Shown: positions 28,480 through 39,109, numbered from the stretch's first letter. The stretch: 64,000 bases of DNA from Shewanella sp. KT0246 (GCF_019654955.1 NZ_BPEV01000020.1:1-64000); one strand, 5' to 3'. The notes: generated from the letters alone by a model not told the origin. Made by a program: numbers and translations.

Positions 28480-31400
28480 TGCCCAAAAGTAAAACCGTTA
28501 AAGCTTGTCGTTTTCTATTCCAAACCGTAGCCGTAGTATTAGTACTATTTGCGCTAGCGGTTAGTCTCATCCGTGGTTTGTTGCCACAACTTCCTGAAGC
28601 TCGCTACGAAGTTATTAATTACTTGCAGGAGCAATATCAAGTTGAAGTACAAATAGGCAAATTGTCTGCCGAATGGCAGGCTTTTGGACCTGCTTTAACC
28701 GTTAATAATCTGGTTATTCCACCTCAGCAAACCTTACCTGTGACCTTAATCGCCAACAAGGTACATTTTAAACTCGACTTTTGGCAAACCTTGCTAACCC
28801 TATCACCGAAAATAGAAACGGTAAAATTTGACGGTATTCATGTAGCACTTAATGTGGATGAGTTATCTAGAAAAAGTTCGCAGCCTGTCAGTAATACAAA
28901 TTTAGATTGGTTATATGCATTATTGTTAGAGCAGTTAGAGTACTTTTCTATCAGTGACGGGACACTGCAGCTGTTAAGTCATCATCACGATTACAGACCG
29001 ATTTTTATCAGTAATTTTATTTGGCATAACCGCCCTAGCTTGCATCAAGGTAAAGGGTTTATGCACCTTGACCCAGAAGCCTCTGCGAAAGAGTTATTGG
29101 CTTTACGAGTGGATTTAAATGGCAGTGGGTATAGCCCAGATGAGCTGGTTGGGCAAATTTATCTGTCGGCTGAATCATTAGACCTAGGAGAGTGGGCGTC
29201 AAGACAGCATGACCCATTACTTAAGCTTGACAATATTGAGTTCGAAGGTGTGGTCAATCTTAAAGCTTGGCTAGGTATTGAATATCGGACCATCAATACA
29301 GGTTTATTGATGTTTGAACCGAGCTGGCTGCAGTGGGTTAGTGCCGAAAAACAGGAAAAGTTCGCAATAAATGGCGGCGCACTGAAGTGGCAGCCCAAGG
29401 ATAATGGTTGGCAAGTTACAAGCCATGATTTAGATTTCTCCACCAATGGAGAACCTTGGCCTGAACTCAATTTATCACTACAAACAAATTACAGTGATTT
29501 ATCGGTAAGCATAAATGAGATAGCACCAGAAGTATTAACCCCTTTGTTACCGCTTATTCCTAAAATGGGCGAGAAGGGAGTGCAAAAGTGGCGTGCATTA
29601 TCACCTAAAGGTGCCATAGGACCATTACAGCTTTTAAAAGAACCGGGTAAACCGATTTTATTAAAAACTGAAGTGACACAACTTGAGTGGCTCGCATATG
29701 ACAGTATTCCAGGCACTGGCCCAATTGATTTCAATCTCTCATGGGGTAATGGCTTATTAAATGCCGAATTTCCTGCACAAGATTACTTACTCGACTTTAA
29801 AGATGGCTTTGAAGCACCTTTAGCACTTAAAGGTGACGAATTTCAGGTTCAATATAATGTTGAACAATCACGCTTAACCTTGCCAAAAGTGCATTTTTCA
29901 AATCCAGATATTGATATCGGAGCATCAATGCAATTGGATATGGCACAAGAAGCAGATTTAGCCTTAAGTGCCAATGTGGCGATTGCTGATGTAGATAATG
30001 CAGGGCGCTATTTCCCGCTGCATACTATGAGTGACAACTTAGTCAATTATTTAAATAATTCCTTGCTGGCAGGCGATATTCCGGACGCTAAAATTATATG
30101 GCATGGGCAACTCAATCAATTCCCATATCAAGATAATTCAGGGATTTTTCAAGCCGGATTTAACCTCAACGATGGTGCGTTTTTATTTCAGCCTGATTGG
30201 CCAGCTGTTGATGAGTTAAGTTTATATGCCTTATTTGAAAATGCGGCGATGGACATCATTGTTAATCAGGGTAATTTACTGGATGTTCCTGCTGATGGCG
30301 CCCATGTTTATATTCCACATATGGGTGACAAAACGACCTTAAGAGTGGAAGCAAAAGTTGGCGCCGATGCCGATGCAGCCAAAGCTGTTATTGATAATTC
30401 ACCGTTAAAAAATTCAATTAGCCCTACGTTAAATGTGGTGCAAATATCTGGTGATATCGTCAGTGAGTTAGATTTGACTATTCCGCTTTATGATGGCGCT
30501 AAAGCTGACAATAAAGGTGTGATTAAATTTAATGACAACACTGTATATGTTACCACTCCAGGTTTAACTCTTGAACAAGTGACGGGTAATGTCGAGTTTA
30601 ACAATGCTGAAGTGAGCGGACAGCAAATTAGTGCCAATTTGTTTGAACAACCCTTGATGTTCGATTTTGCCACAGAACCAACGAATACAGGCGATCTCGC
30701 ATTAACAGTTGATTTAGATGGCGAATGGAACTTAGATACCTTGCCTGATTATATCGATAACCCATTAAGTGAATATTATTCAGGGACTATGGCTTGGGAT
30801 GGTGCGGTCACAATGATTTTCGACCCTATAGGTTATCGATTGCAAGTGCAGGTTAATTCAGACTTAGTGGGCACTACGTTGTCATTGCCCGCGCCGTTTA
30901 ATAAAGACGCCCAGCAAGCAAAATCACTACGTGCAGAGTTAGTAGGTGATAACAAACAATCATCGTTAAGCATTAAGTTAGACAAAGACGCTGAATTTTG
31001 GGGCGGGTTTAACGAACAAAGTGGTGACTACCTTGCTCACTACGATTTGCTGTTAGGTCGTCATTTTAAGTTGGGTGACAAGCTCGCGAAAAGTGAAGGG
31101 CATATTCAAATCGACTTACCTGAAGCCGAGCTAACGCAATGGTTACCTATTATCAGCAAGTTCACCGATAAGGTTAATTCATCTATTGATGCGCTTCCTG
31201 AGAACCCAATATCTAATGAATTAACTTCTGATAAAACTATCACAGCATTGGCTGACACGATTGTTCACACTCAATCAATTGCGCCGACAGAAATCATCCT
31301 AGCGTCAGGACAGCAAGTATCAAGTACGAATGGTTCATCAGTTAATGAGCCAGAAAATGAGAATGAAGCAAACTCGGTTGTTGATAAGACGATTGTGAAT

Positions 31401-32951
31401 AATCAATTAGCTAGCGCCTCAAAATCAAGTGACCAATTGTCAGAAACTCAAGTAAGCGACTATGACAAGGGGTTCGTTATTGATGATGTTGCAGGACAAA
31501 ATGATAGAGTGAGCTTTTTCCCGCCATTAACCCTGATTGATGCACGTATCGGCAGTTTGAATATTTTAAGCCAAAAGTTCGATAACTTAACTTTTGCAGC
31601 AAAACCATTAAAGCATGTATGGCGTTTTGATATTCAGTCAGAGCAACTTGATGGTCATATTGATTTTTATCCAAGCTGGCGCGAACAAGGGCTTAAAATT
31701 GTTGCCAGTAAATTGCATTTATCGCCAGAGGTAAAATCTCCAGAAGAGGCGGAATATACGCCGGACAACTTACTGGATAACTTACCACCGTTAGCTGTCG
31801 ATGTGGATGATTTTGGGTTATATAACGCAAAACTTGGCCATCTAGTACTACAAGGTATTCCCTACGAAAATGGTTACCGCTTTCAGACCTTAACCTTAAC
31901 TCGTCCAATAGTCAGTATGCAGGCTTCAGGTGATTGGACCTTTGCAGATGGTAAAAGTCTGACCAAATTTGATGTCGATATAAAGGCGAGTAAATTTGAT
32001 GCGTTATCAGAAGCGCTTGGTATTAACCCAGGCCTTAAAGACGCGCCAGTGAACATGGTAGGGGAGTTTTCTTGGGAAGGCGCACCTTACGCTTTCTCAC
32101 TTGACACCTTGAACGGTAAGTTAAGGTTTGATTTAGGTAAAGGTTACCTTTCAGAAGTTAGTGATAAAGGCGCACGTATATTTTCATTGTTTAGTTTAGA
32201 TTCTCTGGTGAGAAAACTGTCGTTAGATTTCTCAGATGTGTTTGGTAAAGGGCTCTATTTTGACTCTTTTGGTGGCTCTTTAGATATTGATAATGGCGTT
32301 GTTAAAACAACTGATACTGAAATGGATGCGATTGCAGGCAACATGAAAGTGCGCGGGTATACTGACTTAACGACTCAAAGCTTAAACTACGATATTCGTT
32401 TTATTCCGCAATTGGCATCTAGTGTGCCGACAGTGGTATTACTGAGTACCAGTGCGTGGACACTAGGGTTAGGTGCATTTGCATTAACAAAAGTGTTGGA
32501 ACCTGTCATTGAGGTTATCTCTGAAATACGCTTCCGTTTAGGCGGTACAATGACAGAGCCGCAATTAGATGAATTAGAGCGTAAAAGTAAAGAAATCGAA
32601 ATCCCTGAATCAATTTTACCGCGTAAAGCTCAGCCAGCAGACGGTACAGAACCAAAGCCAGAACTAGAACCTTCAGTGAGTTCTACAATTACCGAGTCTC
32701 CTGAAGTTATAGAATCATCGAACAGTACGGGTTCACAATCTAGTGAGGAAGGTAACTCCGACGCTAATACTGAATCAAGTACCAATACCAATGTAGATAC
32801 CAACAGCAATACGCTATCCTTAATTGATTATAAACGACGCATTATCGCGCAAAAGGCAAGCCAAGGAGGCAAGGATGCAAATCAGTTTACTGCAATGTCA
32901 GAGCAGCAAAGATGTAGCAGCCAATCTGGCGTTTATCGACTCGCAGCTTAA
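28479..32951 (+). CDS. yhdP: YhdP family AsmA-like envelope protein
   Basis: A giant AsmA-like protein spanning the envelope, proposed to move phospholipids from the inner to the outer membrane with TamB and YdbH. The protein has 1490 residues, longer than E. coli YhdP (about 1270). An N-terminal membrane segment (about 11-33) is followed by repetitive beta-strand DUF3971/AsmA segments. The extra length comes from a polar insert around 895-1005 and a Ser/Asn/Thr/Glu-rich C-terminal tail (about 1385-1450). The start is GTG at 28479, inside the rng stop. The 3' end overlaps the amidase gene by 77 bases. Confidence 0.93.
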   Translation: MPKSKTVKACRFLFQTVAVVLVLFALAVSLIRGLLPQLPEARYEVINYLQEQYQVEVQIGKLSAEWQAFGPALTVNNLVIPPQQTLPVTLIANKVHFKLDFWQTLLTLSPKIETVKFDGIHVALNVDELSRKSSQPVSNTNLDWLYALLLEQLEYFSISDGTLQLLSHHHDYRPIFISNFIWHNRPSLHQGKGFMHLDPEASAKELLALRVDLNGSGYSPDELVGQIYLSAESLDLGEWASRQHDPLLKLDNIEFEGVVNLKAWLGIEYRTINTGLLMFEPSWLQWVSAEKQEKFAINGGALKWQPKDNGWQVTSHDLDFSTNGEPWPELNLSLQTNYSDLSVSINEIAPEVLTPLLPLIPKMGEKGVQKWRALSPKGAIGPLQLLKEPGKPILLKTEVTQLEWLAYDSIPGTGPIDFNLSWGNGLLNAEFPAQDYLLDFKDGFEAPLALKGDEFQVQYNVEQSRLTLPKVHFSNPDIDIGASMQLDMAQEADLALSANVAIADVDNAGRYFPLHTMSDNLVNYLNNSLLAGDIPDAKIIWHGQLNQFPYQDNSGIFQAGFNLNDGAFLFQPDWPAVDELSLYALFENAAMDIIVNQGNLLDVPADGAHVYIPHMGDKTTLRVEAKVGADADAAKAVIDNSPLKNSISPTLNVVQISGDIVSELDLTIPLYDGAKADNKGVIKFNDNTVYVTTPGLTLEQVTGNVEFNNAEVSGQQISANLFEQPLMFDFATEPTNTGDLALTVDLDGEWNLDTLPDYIDNPLSEYYSGTMAWDGAVTMIFDPIGYRLQVQVNSDLVGTTLSLPAPFNKDAQQAKSLRAELVGDNKQSSLSIKLDKDAEFWGGFNEQSGDYLAHYDLLLGRHFKLGDKLAKSEGHIQIDLPEAELTQWLPIISKFTDKVNSSIDALPENPISNELTSDKTITALADTIVHTQSIAPTEIILASGQQVSSTNGSSVNEPENENEANSVVDKTIVNNQLASASKSSDQLSETQVSDYDKGFVIDDVAGQNDRVSFFPPLTLIDARIGSLNILSQKFDNLTFAAKPLKHVWRFDIQSEQLDGHIDFYPSWREQGLKIVASKLHLSPEVKSPEEAEYTPDNLLDNLPPLAVDVDDFGLYNAKLGHLVLQGIPYENGYRFQTLTLTRPIVSMQASGDWTFADGKSLTKFDVDIKASKFDALSEALGINPGLKDAPVNMVGEFSWEGAPYAFSLDTLNGKLRFDLGKGYLSEVSDKGARIFSLFSLDSLVRKLSLDFSDVFGKGLYFDSFGGSLDIDNGVVKTTDTEMDAIAGNMKVRGYTDLTTQSLNYDIRFIPQLASSVPTVVLLSTSAWTLGLGAFALTKVLEPVIEVISEIRFRLGGTMTEPQLDELERKSKEIEIPESILPRKAQPADGTEPKPELEPSVSSTITESPEVIESSNSTGSQSSEEGNSDANTESSTNTNVDTNSNTLSLIDYKRRIIAQKASQGGKDANQFTAMSEQQRCSSQSGVYRLAA

Positions 32952-33708
32952 GAGTCTCCCTCGAGAGAAAGCAGAACCACAGTTAGTGGTTTTACCTGAA
33001 TGCTGCTTAATGTTTGGTGGTCGTGAGCAACAGCAGTTAGCCATTGCGGGTGATGACCAAACCAGTGAGCTTAAAAATTCCTTAGCAGGTCTAGCCAAGT
33101 TGCATCAAGTTTATATGGTGGCGGGTACTATACCCATTTCAGCTGAAGATGGACGCGTCTATAGCCGCAGTTATCTATTTGATGATGCGGGTGATACCTT
33201 AGGTAGCTATGATAAGTTACACTTGTTCGATGTTGAAGTTGCTGACAGTACCAAGTCGTATAAGGAAAGTGATACTTTTTGCCCTGGCGAACGTATCACG
33301 GTGGTAAAGACCCCGTTTGGAAATATCGGCTTAGCCATTTGTTACGATATTCGGTTCCCTGATCTCTTTCGGGCTTTAAGACTTGCTGGAGCTGACGTTA
33401 TAGCCTTACCATCAGCATTTACCAAAGTGACAGGTGAAGCACATTGGCAAACCTTAGTTCAGGCGCGTGCGATTGAAAGTCAGTGCTATTTGTTAGCTGC
33501 CGATCAGTGGGGGCAACATAATCAAGGTAGCCGTGAAACTTGGGGGCAAAGCATGATTGTTGACCCTTGGGGACGAATTGTTGCACAACGGCAAACGGGT
33601 TTAGGCTGGGTTCAAAGTAAAGTCGATTTATCTGAACTTGCTAAAATCAGACGACAAATTCCAGTGGCTCAACATAACCGATTCGATACACCACAGTTGC
33701 TAAGTTGA
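32875..33708 (+). CDS. Carbon-nitrogen hydrolase, Nit1-type deaminated glutathione amidase
   Basis: A cytoplasmic nitrilase-superfamily amidase of 277 residues. The catalytic triad is visible: Glu42 (LPEC), Lys114 (YDKLHLFDV) and Cys156 (ICYDIRFPD). The YDKLHLFDV motif and the size match Nit1-type enzymes that hydrolyse deaminated glutathione to 2-oxoglutarate and Cys-Gly, a metabolite repair step. I start at ATG 32875 because AAGGAGG at 32863-32869 is five bases upstream; an upstream in-frame ATG at 32824 has no such site. It overlaps yhdP by 77 bases and precedes tldD by 115 bases. Substrate is inferred from family. Confidence 0.88.
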   Translation: MQISLLQCQSSKDVAANLAFIDSQLKSLPREKAEPQLVVLPECCLMFGGREQQQLAIAGDDQTSELKNSLAGLAKLHQVYMVAGTIPISAEDGRVYSRSYLFDDAGDTLGSYDKLHLFDVEVADSTKSYKESDTFCPGERITVVKTPFGNIGLAICYDIRFPDLFRALRLAGADVIALPSAFTKVTGEAHWQTLVQARAIESQCYLLAADQWGQHNQGSRETWGQSMIVDPWGRIVAQRQTGLGWVQSKVDLSELAKIRRQIPVAQHNRFDTPQLLS

Positions 33709-33823
33709 AATGACATTAGGTTAGCGCTGACAGTTATAAATACAGATTATCGACAATTACAACATTAAGCTTGTAATTGATTAGCATCATTTTAGAAGCC
33801 CAAAAGGCTTAAAGAGAGAATTA

Positions 33824-35272
33824 ATGCCATTTCTAGCTCAAGTAGAACAAAGTTTATTACAAGATGGATTAACCTTAGATGGTCTGCAAGATTATCTAAA
33901 GGTCATCCACCAACATAATATTGATTTTTCAGACTTGTACTTTCAAGGAAGCCGTCACGAAACTTGGGCGCTTGAAGATGGCATTATCAAAGAAGGTAGC
34001 TTCCATATCGAACGCGGTGTGGGGGTAAGAGCTATCACTGGTGAAAAAACCGGTTTTGCTTACGCAGATGAAATTACTCCTGCGGCGCTGCAATCAGCTG
34101 CTGAAGCCGCCAGAGGTATAGCATTAGCTGGTCAGCAACATAAGGTTCATGCCTTCAAACGCCATCAAACTAACAGTTTATATAACAGTGCGGATCCTAT
34201 TGCTGCAATGGAAGAAGCGCCAAAAATTAACTTGTTAAAACAAACTGATGCATACATACGAAGCCTTGATAGTCGCATTATTCAGGTAGTTGTTAGCCTT
34301 TCTGGCGTACATGAAGAGATTTTAGTCGCCGCTAGCGATGGCACATTGGCTGCTGATATTCGTCCTTTAGTGCGCTTTAACTGTAGCGTGATTTTAGAAG
34401 ATAACGGTAAACGTGAGCGTGGTAGTGCAGGTGGCGGAGGCCGTCATGATTACAGTGTATTCCTTGCTACTGACGATGCAGGATTGCCGGTGTGTTTTGA
34501 GTTTGCCCGTGAAGCGGTTCGTCAAGCTCAGGTTAATGTGAACGCGATTGATGCCCCTGCAGGTGAAATGCCAGTGGTATTAGGTAATGGCTGGCCTGGT
34601 GTACTGCTCCATGAAGCTGTTGGTCATGGCTTAGAAGGTGACTTCAACCGTAAAGGCAGCAGTGCATTTAGCGGGAAAGTGGGTCAGCAAGTTGCTTCTA
34701 AGTTAGTAACAGTAGTAGATGATGGCACGATTGCAGATCGCCGTGGTTCACTTAGCATCGATGATGAAGGTGTACCGACTCAAAAAACGACCTTAATTGA
34801 AAACGGTATTTTGAAAGGTTACATGCAAGATAAACTGAATGCTCGCTTGATGGGTGAAACGACAACTGGTAATGGTCGTCGTGAGTCTTATGCTCATTTA
34901 CCTATGCCACGTATGACCAATACGTACATGGAAGCGGGTACTTCAACACCTGAAGAGATGATTAAATCTGTTAAAAAAGGCATTTATGCACCAAACTTTG
35001 GTGGCGGCCAGGTTGATATCACTTCGGGTAAGTTTGTGTTCTCAGCATCAGAAGCATATTTAATTGAAAATGGTGAAGTGACTGAGGCCATCAAGGGAGC
35101 GACATTGATTGGTAATGGCCCTGAAGCCATGAGTCAAATTTCGATGGTGGGTAATGACTTAGCCCTAGATAAAGGTGTCGGCGTGTGTGGTAAAGATGGC
35201 CAAAGTGTCCCTGTTGGGGTTGGTCAACCGACCTTGAAACTCGATAGTTTAACGGTAGGCGGAACTGCTTAA
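33824..35272 (+). CDS. tldD: Metalloprotease subunit TldD
   Basis: The catalytic subunit of the TldD/TldE protease, known for maturing microcin B17 and degrading CcdA. The 482-residue protein carries the zinc motif HEAVGH at 263-268 (within [13 protein letters not shown]) and the C-terminal glycine-rich TldD core. Length equals the E. coli protein (481). The partner gene pmbA is at 46219, separated by an 11-kb accessory block. A terminator follows at 35282. Confidence 0.96.
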   Translation: MPFLAQVEQSLLQDGLTLDGLQDYLKVIHQHNIDFSDLYFQGSRHETWALEDGIIKEGSFHIERGVGVRAITGEKTGFAYADEITPAALQSAAEAARGIALAGQQHKVHAFKRHQTNSLYNSADPIAAMEEAPKINLLKQTDAYIRSLDSRIIQVVVSLSGVHEEILVAASDGTLAADIRPLVRFNCSVILEDNGKRERGSAGGGGRHDYSVFLATDDAGLPVCFEFAREAVRQAQVNVNAIDAPAGEMPVVLGNGWPGVLLHEAVGHGLEGDFNRKGSSAFSGKVGQQVASKLVTVVDDGTIADRRGSLSIDDEGVPTQKTTLIENGILKGYMQDKLNARLMGETTTGNGRRESYAHLPMPRMTNTYMEAGTSTPEEMIKSVKKGIYAPNFGGGQVDITSGKFVFSASEAYLIENGEVTEAIKGATLIGNGPEAMSQISMVGNDLALDKGVGVCGKDGQSVPVGVGQPTLKLDSLTVGGTA

Positions 35273-35281
35273 TCAAGTGCT

Positions 35282-35307
35282 AAAGGTGTCGTCATGGCAC
35301 CTTTTTT
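35282..35307 (+). terminator. Terminator after tldD
   Basis: A 7-bp stem AAAGGTG / CACCTTT (35282-35288 with 35298-35304) with a nine-base loop and a T run to 35307, ten bases past the stop. Confidence 0.8.
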
Positions 35308-35359
35308 ATTAATGTGAAATAGGTAAACCACTGTTGTAGATGTGAAAAGTAAAACTAGT

Positions 35360-35391
35360 TATAATTCGCCATCAATAGAGTAATTGCTCTA
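35360..35391 (+). promoter_or_regulatory. Possible promoter and operator of the export cluster
   Basis: A perfect TATAAT lies at 35360-35365, but no good -35 is at 16-18 bases. Just downstream, TAGAGTAATTGCTCTA (35376-35391) is a 16-bp near-palindrome with 14 of 16 symmetric bases, lying between the -10 and the ribosome site of the TolC-like gene. That placing would suit a repressor. Confidence 0.35.
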
Positions 35392-35408
35392 CTTAAAGGA
35401 TAAGGTTA

Positions 35409-36908
35409 ATGAGGCATTTAGCAGTTTTCAGTTCGAGTTTGTTGTGCTCAAGCTTTTGGATTACAAAAGCATATTGTTTAAGAGCTAATGACTCAACAGT
35501 TTTCAAGAAGCGTAAATGGTTGCTGTCATCCTTGCTGGCGTTATGTTCGTTCGTCCTTCCTGCTCAGGCAGAGCCCCTCGCCTTTAACAGCGCTTGGCAG
35601 CAATTATTAACTGTTAGCGATAAGCTTAAAGCTCAATCCCAAGAAGTTAGCCGCGCTGAAGCAGAAGAGCGTGCAGGCGAAGATATGAATTTACCTTCGT
35701 TAAACCTTGCTGGTAGTTATACTCGTTTAGAAAAACCAATTGAACTTGATTTACGCGACCTTAATCCATTAGCGGCAATTGACCCATCAGGCTTGCCTCC
35801 TGCATTAGGTGAAGCATTAGCAGCTATCCCAGGCTCATTATTTGTCACCCCATTTACTGAACAAGATATTTTTCGTGCTAGCTTACAAGCGATGTGGCCA
35901 ATCTATACGGGGGGTAAAATTACTGCTGCCCAAGGTATTCATGCCGCACATGTTGAAGAGAAAAAGCATGAATATGCTCTGACTTCTCGTGACTTATTTA
36001 CCCAGTTAGTCGACCGTTATTTTGCCGTGGCCGTTACCCAAACCTTAGTGAATACCAATCAACAATTGGTTGATTCGTTGGCTGAGCATGAGTCCCATGC
36101 GCAAAAGTTGGAACGTGAGGGGCAGATAGCCAAAGTTGAACGCTTAAATGCTCAAGTTGCATTAGAAAATGCCAAGGTAAATCTAGGCAGTTCTAAGCGT
36201 CAAAATGAAATGGCACAAATTGCGCTATCTAGAATGTTGCAACTTACCGATGTGAGTCCAACCTCCGGGTTATTCAGCCTAGCTCACTCGCCATCGCTTC
36301 CCCGTTTAAGCCAATTAACGTTAACACAGCATCCTGCGTTGAAATTGCTTGAAGCAAAGGAAGCGCAAGCCAATGGTCTTATTCAATTAGAAAAGGGGCG
36401 TTATCACCCGACGGTGTTTTTATACGGTAATTACACCTTGTATGAGGACGACAGTTTGTTCTCGCAAATAGAACCAGATTGGATGGTTGGTGTTGGGGTA
36501 AATGTTCCGTTATTTGCCCGAGATGGTCGTAGTGGCAAGGTAGAGGCTGCCCAAAGTGCATTGCTTCAAGCTAAATACACCAAAGCCCAAACTCAACAAG
36601 ATTTAAGCTTATTGGTTGATCAAAGTTATCGTCAATTACAGCAAGCTGATGAAGAAGTAAAAGCGCTAAATACCTCACTTGCCCTCGCGAAAGAGAATCT
36701 ACGTTTACGTGAATTAGCATTCAATCAAGGGCTATCGACATCAATTGATAGAGTGGATGCTGAGCTCAAACTGAGTGCCGTTAAAACACAGCAACTCGGG
36801 GCGCAATATCGTTATGTACAAGCTTATGCAAGATTAATGGCTATTAGTGGTCAACTAGATGAATTTATTGGTCGAACCCAATTACAGGAGCAGCAACATG
36901 CGGGCTAA
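35409..36908 (+). CDS. TolC-family outer-membrane efflux channel
   Basis: An outer-membrane channel of a tripartite exporter, 499 residues. It shows the duplicated OEP architecture: helical segments about 70-280 and 295-485 with strands such as GSYTRLEKPIEL and MWPIYTGGKITAAQGIHAA. The N-terminus is odd. Before the likely signal peptide (RKWLLSSLLALCSFVLPAQA, cut near residue 55) lie about 35 extra residues with a second hydrophobic patch. The ATG at 35409 has AAGGATAAGG upstream, and no later ATG or GTG lies in frame before the signal peptide. It overlaps the adaptor gene by 11 bases, so the two are co-expressed. Confidence 0.88.
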   Translation: MRHLAVFSSSLLCSSFWITKAYCLRANDSTVFKKRKWLLSSLLALCSFVLPAQAEPLAFNSAWQQLLTVSDKLKAQSQEVSRAEAEERAGEDMNLPSLNLAGSYTRLEKPIELDLRDLNPLAAIDPSGLPPALGEALAAIPGSLFVTPFTEQDIFRASLQAMWPIYTGGKITAAQGIHAAHVEEKKHEYALTSRDLFTQLVDRYFAVAVTQTLVNTNQQLVDSLAEHESHAQKLEREGQIAKVERLNAQVALENAKVNLGSSKRQNEMAQIALSRMLQLTDVSPTSGLFSLAHSPSLPRLSQLTLTQHPALKLLEAKEAQANGLIQLEKGRYHPTVFLYGNYTLYEDDSLFSQIEPDWMVGVGVNVPLFARDGRSGKVEAAQSALLQAKYTKAQTQQDLSLLVDQSYRQLQQADEEVKALNTSLALAKENLRLRELAFNQGLSTSIDRVDAELKLSAVKTQQLGAQYRYVQAYARLMAISGQLDEFIGRTQLQEQQHAG

Positions 36909-37872
36909 TCGAATTATTGCCGTAATCGCAATTATTTTTCTGCTAGGAATATTAGCCTACGGACTAAAGTTAGCGTTTGAGCCGAAACAGACCATTTTAC
37001 AGGGGCAAATAGAAGCTCGTGAATATAACATCTCATCCAAGGTGCCCGGCCGAGTTGAACAAGTCATGGTTCGCCGTGGTGATAAGGTTGCGGTGGGTGA
37101 TTTATTATTTGCGATTAACAGCCCTGAGTTAGATGCAAAACTGATGCAAGCTGAGGGCGGAAGAGATGCAGCCAAAGCCATGCAGCAAGAGGCGGATAAT
37201 GGTGCGCGTCAACAGCAAGTCACCGCCTCAAAAGAGCAATGGTTAAAAGCTAAAGCCGCAACAGACTTAATGGAGACGACTTATCAAAGAGTAGAAAACT
37301 TATTTGATGAAGGCGTAGTGGCCAGACAAAAGCGCGACGAAGCATTCACCCAATGGAAAGCGGCGCAATACACCGAACAAGCGGCATTAGCTATGTATCA
37401 AATGGCTGATGAAGGTGCACGAGTAGAAACGAAAGCCGCAGCTGCCGGTAATGCCCGTATGGCAGAAGGTGCAGTAAAAGAAGTTAACGCTATTTTAGCC
37501 GACAGCCAAATGCGCTCGCCTAAGGTGGCCGAAGTCAGCGAAGTGTTACTACAAGCTGGCGAGTTAGCACCAAGTGGTTTCCCTGTTGTGAGCTTGATTG
37601 ATATTTCAGATGCTTGGGCGGTGATGCAACTGCGTGAAGATCAATTAGCTGATTTCAAGCAAGGTCAAACCGTATCGCTGACCATTCCAGCTTTAAAGGT
37701 AACGGAAGAGTTTACCATTGCTCATATTAGTGTGATGGGCAGTTTTGCTACTTGGCGTTCTACAGAAAGCGGTCATGACTTCGATATGCGAACCTTTGAA
37801 GTAGAACTTCGTCCAAATAGACCTATTGCTGATTTAAGAGTGGGTATGTCTGTGCTGCTAAGTGCAAAATAG
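36898..37872 (+). CDS. HlyD-family membrane fusion (adaptor) protein
   Basis: The periplasmic adaptor of the export system, 324 residues: an N-terminal membrane anchor (about 6-24), a biotinyl-lipoyl-like domain (GQIEAREYNISSKVPGRVEQ), a long alpha-helical hairpin (about 85-190) and a beta-barrel domain. I start at ATG 36898 since CAGGAG at 36885-36890 is seven bases upstream; an in-frame ATG at 36859 inside the TolC-like gene would add 13 residues. It resembles the YhiI/YbhG adaptors that serve ABC-2 type permeases. The first permease gene follows after 34 bases. Confidence 0.88.
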   Translation: MRANRIIAVIAIIFLLGILAYGLKLAFEPKQTILQGQIEAREYNISSKVPGRVEQVMVRRGDKVAVGDLLFAINSPELDAKLMQAEGGRDAAKAMQQEADNGARQQQVTASKEQWLKAKAATDLMETTYQRVENLFDEGVVARQKRDEAFTQWKAAQYTEQAALAMYQMADEGARVETKAAAAGNARMAEGAVKEVNAILADSQMRSPKVAEVSEVLLQAGELAPSGFPVVSLIDISDAWAVMQLREDQLADFKQGQTVSLTIPALKVTEEFTIAHISVMGSFATWRSTESGHDFDMRTFEVELRPNRPIADLRVGMSVLLSAK

Positions 37873-37906
37873 CATTATCAGTAAGGCGAAAGATTAAGGT
37901 GCGAAA

Positions 37907-39109
37907 ATGCGGGTTTTACTAAAACAAGAACTTAAGCGTTTATGGAGCTCTCCTTGGCAGCTTGCCTTGGTGACTTACATACCGCTTATCAGTATTTTGT
38001 GCCTATGGTGGTTATTTAGCGCAGGCTTACCAAGGCAACTACCTGTAGCTGTGGTTGATCAAGACAATAGTCAGTTAACCCGTACGCTAATTCGTAACTT
38101 AACAGCCAACTCAGTAATCAAACCGATAGCTTATACCCAATTAGCTGATGCTGAAGCGGCGATGAAACAAGCTGAAGTTTATGCCATTGTTTTGTTTCCT
38201 TATGAATTTAAAAAGTCACTATTAACCAGTGGCACTCCAACAGTAGATATTCGTTATAACAGCCAGTTTTTATTGGTTGGTAAGTTGCTATCTAGCCAGT
38301 TACAACTGAGTTTAGGCGCAGGCTTAATGGAAGTTGCTGGATTAAAGCAACTGCTAAATGGAGTGAATAGTGCCTCGGTGGCGGTAAATTTAAGCCCTGT
38401 GACTAGCCAAACTACGGCATTGTTTAATCGCAACAACAACTATGTTGGTTTTTTAGTGCCGCCCGTGCTGATTGCGCTGCTGCAATTACTCGCTATGATG
38501 ACGTTCGTTAATTCGCTTAATGATTCGTTAATCAGCAAAAATGATGCCTACCTTTTACCCGATGACTTCTGGCGTCAAGTTGGCTGCAAAGTGCTTTTCT
38601 ACACGCCTATTATGGCGCTTCATGGCAGCTTTATTCTGGTGTGGTTATATGGTTATTTGAGTTTGCCGATTGCAGGCTCTATGAGCTTATTAGTGGTGGC
38701 ATTGGTCATGATGCTACTGGCATTATGGACCCTAGTGATTTTAGTATTTTTATTGATGCGAGAGCCTGCTCGTAGTGTTAGTTTTTGTACTGCGTTATTT
38801 GCTCCAGCATTTGCGTTTATGGGAGTGACATTTCCGGTCAATGATATGCCGTTATTAGCTCAGTGGTGGCGCTTAATCATGCCTTCAAGCCACTATATCG
38901 ATTCTCATATCAGTGTGATCAGTTATGGGGCTGGTTTCCAACAGGTACTAACGCAATTTTTATCTTACTGGTATTTTTTGATTGTCCTTGCTCTGGCGTG
39001 GGGTTTATACAGAGTCGTCTATGGTAAGCAGAGTGTGGATCAACAAGCTGACTCGCTAATTTCAGGACGAGTGAATAAAGAGCAAGCCAATAAAGAGGCG
39101 AGCTTATGA
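37907..39109 (+). CDS. ABC-2 type permease, first of a pair
   Basis: An integral membrane protein of 400 residues: a membrane segment at about 17-38, a long periplasmic region (about 40-180) with the VAVVDQDNSQLTRTLIRNL motif common to YhhJ/YbhS-type permeases, then a five-helix C-terminal domain (about 185-375). It overlaps the next permease gene by four bases. Such permeases normally work with an ATPase, but none is encoded in this cluster. The substrate is unknown. Confidence 0.85.
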   Translation: MRVLLKQELKRLWSSPWQLALVTYIPLISILCLWWLFSAGLPRQLPVAVVDQDNSQLTRTLIRNLTANSVIKPIAYTQLADAEAAMKQAEVYAIVLFPYEFKKSLLTSGTPTVDIRYNSQFLLVGKLLSSQLQLSLGAGLMEVAGLKQLLNGVNSASVAVNLSPVTSQTTALFNRNNNYVGFLVPPVLIALLQLLAMMTFVNSLNDSLISKNDAYLLPDDFWRQVGCKVLFYTPIMALHGSFILVWLYGYLSLPIAGSMSLLVVALVMMLLALWTLVILVFLLMREPARSVSFCTALFAPAFAFMGVTFPVNDMPLLAQWWRLIMPSSHYIDSHISVISYGAGFQQVLTQFLSYWYFLIVLALAWGLYRVVYGKQSVDQQADSLISGRVNKEQANKEASL

